DNA of 64,000 nucleotides, from positions 6,919,357-6,983,356 of the forward strand of contig NC_089863.1 of the NCBI RefSeq assembly GCF_036373705.1, written 5' to 3'. The position numbers and the translations under genes are program-made. This DNA comes from Amia ocellicauda (Eukaryota > Chordata > Actinopteri > Amiiformes > Amiidae). Under the pieces are notes generated by a model, which saw only the letters and a list, made by a program, of their open reading frames with translations, was not told the DNA's origin and ran no database searches. Shown here in pieces: positions 61,645-64,000 of this stretch (position 1 is its first letter; each line of letters begins with the position of its first letter).

Positions 61645-62683
61645 GCAGCCATGTTTTTGCCCGTCTTCAACGACCTGGTTGACCACTTTGCTAGGTTTCA
61701 GCAAGACTCCCAGGCGGCATCCAAATGAACCAAAAACACACAGTGGTCTGTATACAGTTGTGAATGTGGCCCCACAGGATCTTAATGCAGTGTTTCGTAG
61801 ATGCAGGGTCAAGACCGGGGTCGTGGATGGACAAGCGGCGCACGCAACCTGGGAGCAGAAACACACAGACGCACACCTGACGTTCATTACTTATGGCCCA
61901 AGTACCCGAGGAACGCTTGCTGATGGAGTGCAGGTGGACCCAGGGGCGTTGTGCGGCGCTGATTCCCTCAAACGAAAACAAATGATAATAAGGCACACGT
62001 GCAAGCTTAATAATAACAGTTGGGAATAAGAAATGAGACAATGAGGTGAAAGCAAATCAAAACATAAAATAAAAGGCAATATAATGCCAACCAATATACA
62101 CAACCATATTGAATAGAGAGAAGCGAATGATGAATGTAATAAAAATGAGAGATTAGAAGAGCTCATTAACACCGTCCGAAACATGAACTTTACATTCCTG
62201 ATGCTATCTGGGCTGTACGTGCACCTTCCCCAAGGGTGAGAGCTTTGCCTCTTGTTTTATGGAGGTGTAGATCTTAATGTCATTGCTTTCGTTTCATTCC
62301 ATCTTCTAATTGCACCAAGGTGTGGCTCTTTGGCTGCTGAAGTGCCCACCAGTAACTTGGGCTTTGCGGGGAATTGATTGAGGGTGGTGTGGTCACTTGA
62401 AATCTTGATAGTGGGGCCTTTTCTCATATACCTCGCCCCAGGACCAAAAATTCAGCGCTGGCATTTCAGCCACACCAGCCCCAACCCAAGACCCAAAGCA
62501 AGCAGACACGCCCTGCACCCTCACAGGCCATCTCCCACCATGCACACCGCCACCCCGGCTATTGCACTCGAGGGTAATGACAACATTTTGAGACAAAACG
62601 GAACAGGATTGCAACGTAATGGAAAGAGATGAACACTTTATTGAGGCAGCATCATTGCTCTTCTTTAAGAGGCTGCCGTGATC

Positions 62684-62765
62684 CGATGAGGATGGGATTC
62701 GAACCCACGCGTGCACAGCACAATGGATTAGCAGTCCATCGCCTTAACCACTTGGCCACCTCGTC
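62684..62765 (-). tRNA. tRNA-Ser(GCU), degraded
   Basis: G70A mismatches C3 in the acceptor stem, and G13A alters the D-stem; terminator TCTT. Confidence 0.88.
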
Positions 62766-62879
62766 TGCAGAGAGCGTTCCCCATTGACATGCAAAGTACA
62801 TTTCAAGAAAAGTAACGTGTGAAATGGAACGACGAGGTGCAACTAGGAAAGCACCATGACTTAAATGGCTAAAGGAAGT

Positions 62880-62961
62880 TGGCAACGCTGGGATTCTAAC
62901 CCACGGCTCCAAAGAGACTGGAGCTTAAACGAAGCGCCTTAGACCACTCGGCCATGTTACC
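62880..62961 (-). tRNA. tRNA-Leu(UAA)-like
   Basis: C65G T-stem change, one change at the base of the variable arm, and G7A. Confidence 0.72.
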
Positions 62962-63345
62962 ACACACAGCACGATGTCTACGGTCACACCTGCTTCAGTC
63001 GTCTCATGTGGTGGACGCTTCTGCGTATCAACATTTTCAACAGCGCTGTTGACCTTTGCTGCTGTTGAAGATGCACCGAGTACATTAAGCATGAAAACAT
63101 CCCAATCTGTACGGGCTCGAAAGGATTGTATTGTGACCCGCACATACTGCGCAGTGGACTCCTAGTCTGTTTGCACGCAGACACAAGACTTCACCTGAAT
63201 CGACGTCTTTTGACGAAACTAGATTAAATGCATAGGATTTGATCATTGAAATCATCATGACAATAACTTCATACATACATGCATGCGTGCATGCATGCTT
63301 ACATACATCCAGACATACAAAGCGGTAAGACAGGGCCTTTCCCCG

Positions 63346-63427
63346 GGTAGCGTGGCCGAGCGGTCTAAGGTGCTGGATTAAGGCTCCAGTCTCTTCGGAG
63401 GCGTGGGTTCAAATCCCACCGCTGCCA
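63346..63427 (+). tRNA. tRNA-Leu(AAG)
   Basis: C25U only. Last Leu(AAG) before the window edge. Confidence 0.95.
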
Positions 63428-64000
63428 GCAGCCATGTTTTTGCCCGTCTTCAACGACCTGGTTGACGACTTTGCTAGGTTTCAGCAAGACTCCCAGGCGG
63501 CATCCAAATGAACCAAAAACACACAGTGGTCTGTATACAGTTGTGAATGTGGCCCCACAGGATCTTAATGCAGTGTTTCGTAGATGCAGGGTCAAGACCG
63601 GGGTCGTGGATGGAAAAGCGGCGCACGCAACCTGGGAGCAGAAACACACAGACGCACACCTGACGTTCATTACTTATGGCCCAAGTACCCGAGGAACGCT
63701 TGCTGATGGAGTGCAGGTGGACCCAGGGGCGTTGTGCGGCGCTGATTCCCTCAAACGAAAACAAATGATAATAAGGCACACGTGCAAGCTTAATAATAAC
63801 AGTTGGGAATAAGAAATGAGACAATGAGGTGAAAGCAAATCAAAACACAAAATAAAAGGCAATATAATGCCAACCAATATACACAACCATATTGAATAGA
63901 GAGAAGCGAATGATGAATGTAATAAAAATGAGAGATTAGAAGAGCTCATTAACACCGTCCGAAACATGAACTTTACATTCCTGATGCTATCTGGGCTGTA

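Larger units (their letters stand above)
184..64000. repeat. Tandem tRNA gene array (about 41 units, continues past the window)
   Basis: One unit sequence repeats head to tail to the right edge. Taking the Leu(AAG) start, or its deletion scar, as the unit start, units begin at 386, 1822, 3258 (1436 bp each); 4694, 5541 (847); 6388 (1783); 8171 (847); 9018, 10801, 12583, 14366, 16149, 17931, 19714 (1782-1783); 21497 (1772); 23269 (1783); 25052 (truncated); 26534 (fused remainder); 27950 (1437); 29387 (1772); 31159 (1783); 32942, 34379 (1437); 35816, 37599 (1783); 39382, 40818 (1436); 42254, 44037 (1783); 45820, 47256 (1436); 48692 (1783); 50475 (1436); 51911 (1434); 53345 (1783); 55128 (1436); 56564 (1434); 57998 (1782); 59780, 61563 (1783); 63346 (partial). 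184-385 is the tail of a unit. Copies are nearly identical over genes and spacers alike, which indicates homogenisation of the whole unit. Confidence 0.97.

Noticed and set aside
184-64000. CRISPR array
   Set aside because: The repeat units are 0.85-1.8 kb with gene content and nearly identical spacers, so the resemblance is only that of a periodic repeat.
184-64000. Entamoeba-type tRNA array
   Set aside because: Entamoeba arrays have short AT-rich tandem repeats in the spacers. Here spacers are mixed composition, non-repetitive, and the tRNAs look animal-like.
184-64000. Organellar or bacterial tRNA cluster
   Set aside because: There is no encoded CCA, no ribosomal RNA or protein genes nearby, and Pol III T-runs follow the genes.
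1-64000. LTR or other retroelement, or DNA transposon between units
   Set aside because: I saw no terminal repeats, reverse transcriptase or transposase motifs, or target-site duplications anywhere in the window.

Overview
The window is one long eukaryotic tandem array of nuclear tRNA genes, with no credible protein gene. From about position 184 to the right edge the same sequence repeats head to tail. The full unit is about 1783 bp and carries three tRNA genes: tRNA-Leu(AAG) on the + strand, then tRNA-Ser(GCU) on the - strand about 1.04 kb further on, then after 114 bp a second - strand leucine gene with anticodon UAA. A 384 bp spacer leads to the next unit. I count 100 tRNA loci: 26 Leu(AAG), 37 Ser(GCU) and 37 Leu(UAA)-like. 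Both bona fide genes carry A and B boxes, a long class II variable arm, no encoded CCA and a Pol III T-run, so this is eukaryotic nuclear DNA. From memory, Leu(AAG) and Ser(GCU) are very close to vertebrate genes, so an animal, possibly a vertebrate, is likely. The sequence alone does not give the species.

Layout: 1-183 is non-repeat flank. 184-385 is a partial unit. 386-4693 holds three short 1436-bp units that have lost Leu(AAG). 4694-10800 alternates 847-bp units, which keep only Leu(AAG), with full units. 10801-25051 is a run of full units. 25052-27949 holds two units fused by a deletion. 27950-35815 mixes full units with 1437-bp units that lost Leu(AAG) through a different junction. 35816-48691 is a 6438-bp four-unit block present twice. 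48692-57997 is a 4653-bp three-unit block present twice. 57998-64000 is full units running off the edge.

The copies differ by scattered substitutions and a few shared indels, which form haplotypes that recur at distant places. This is the pattern of unequal crossing-over and gene conversion. Ser(GCU) and Leu(AAG) look expressible in most copies. The UAA leucine gene has A instead of the invariant C56 in its T-loop and B box, and two mismatches in its anticodon stem, in every one of its 37 copies. It therefore looks like a dead or specialised gene carried and homogenised by the array. Other points of note are recurrent deletion junctions at a 16-bp palindrome, a templated-looking deletion scar, a near 50:50 polymorphism that removes the Ser terminator, and a 29-nt alternating purine-pyrimidine tract in nearly every unit.
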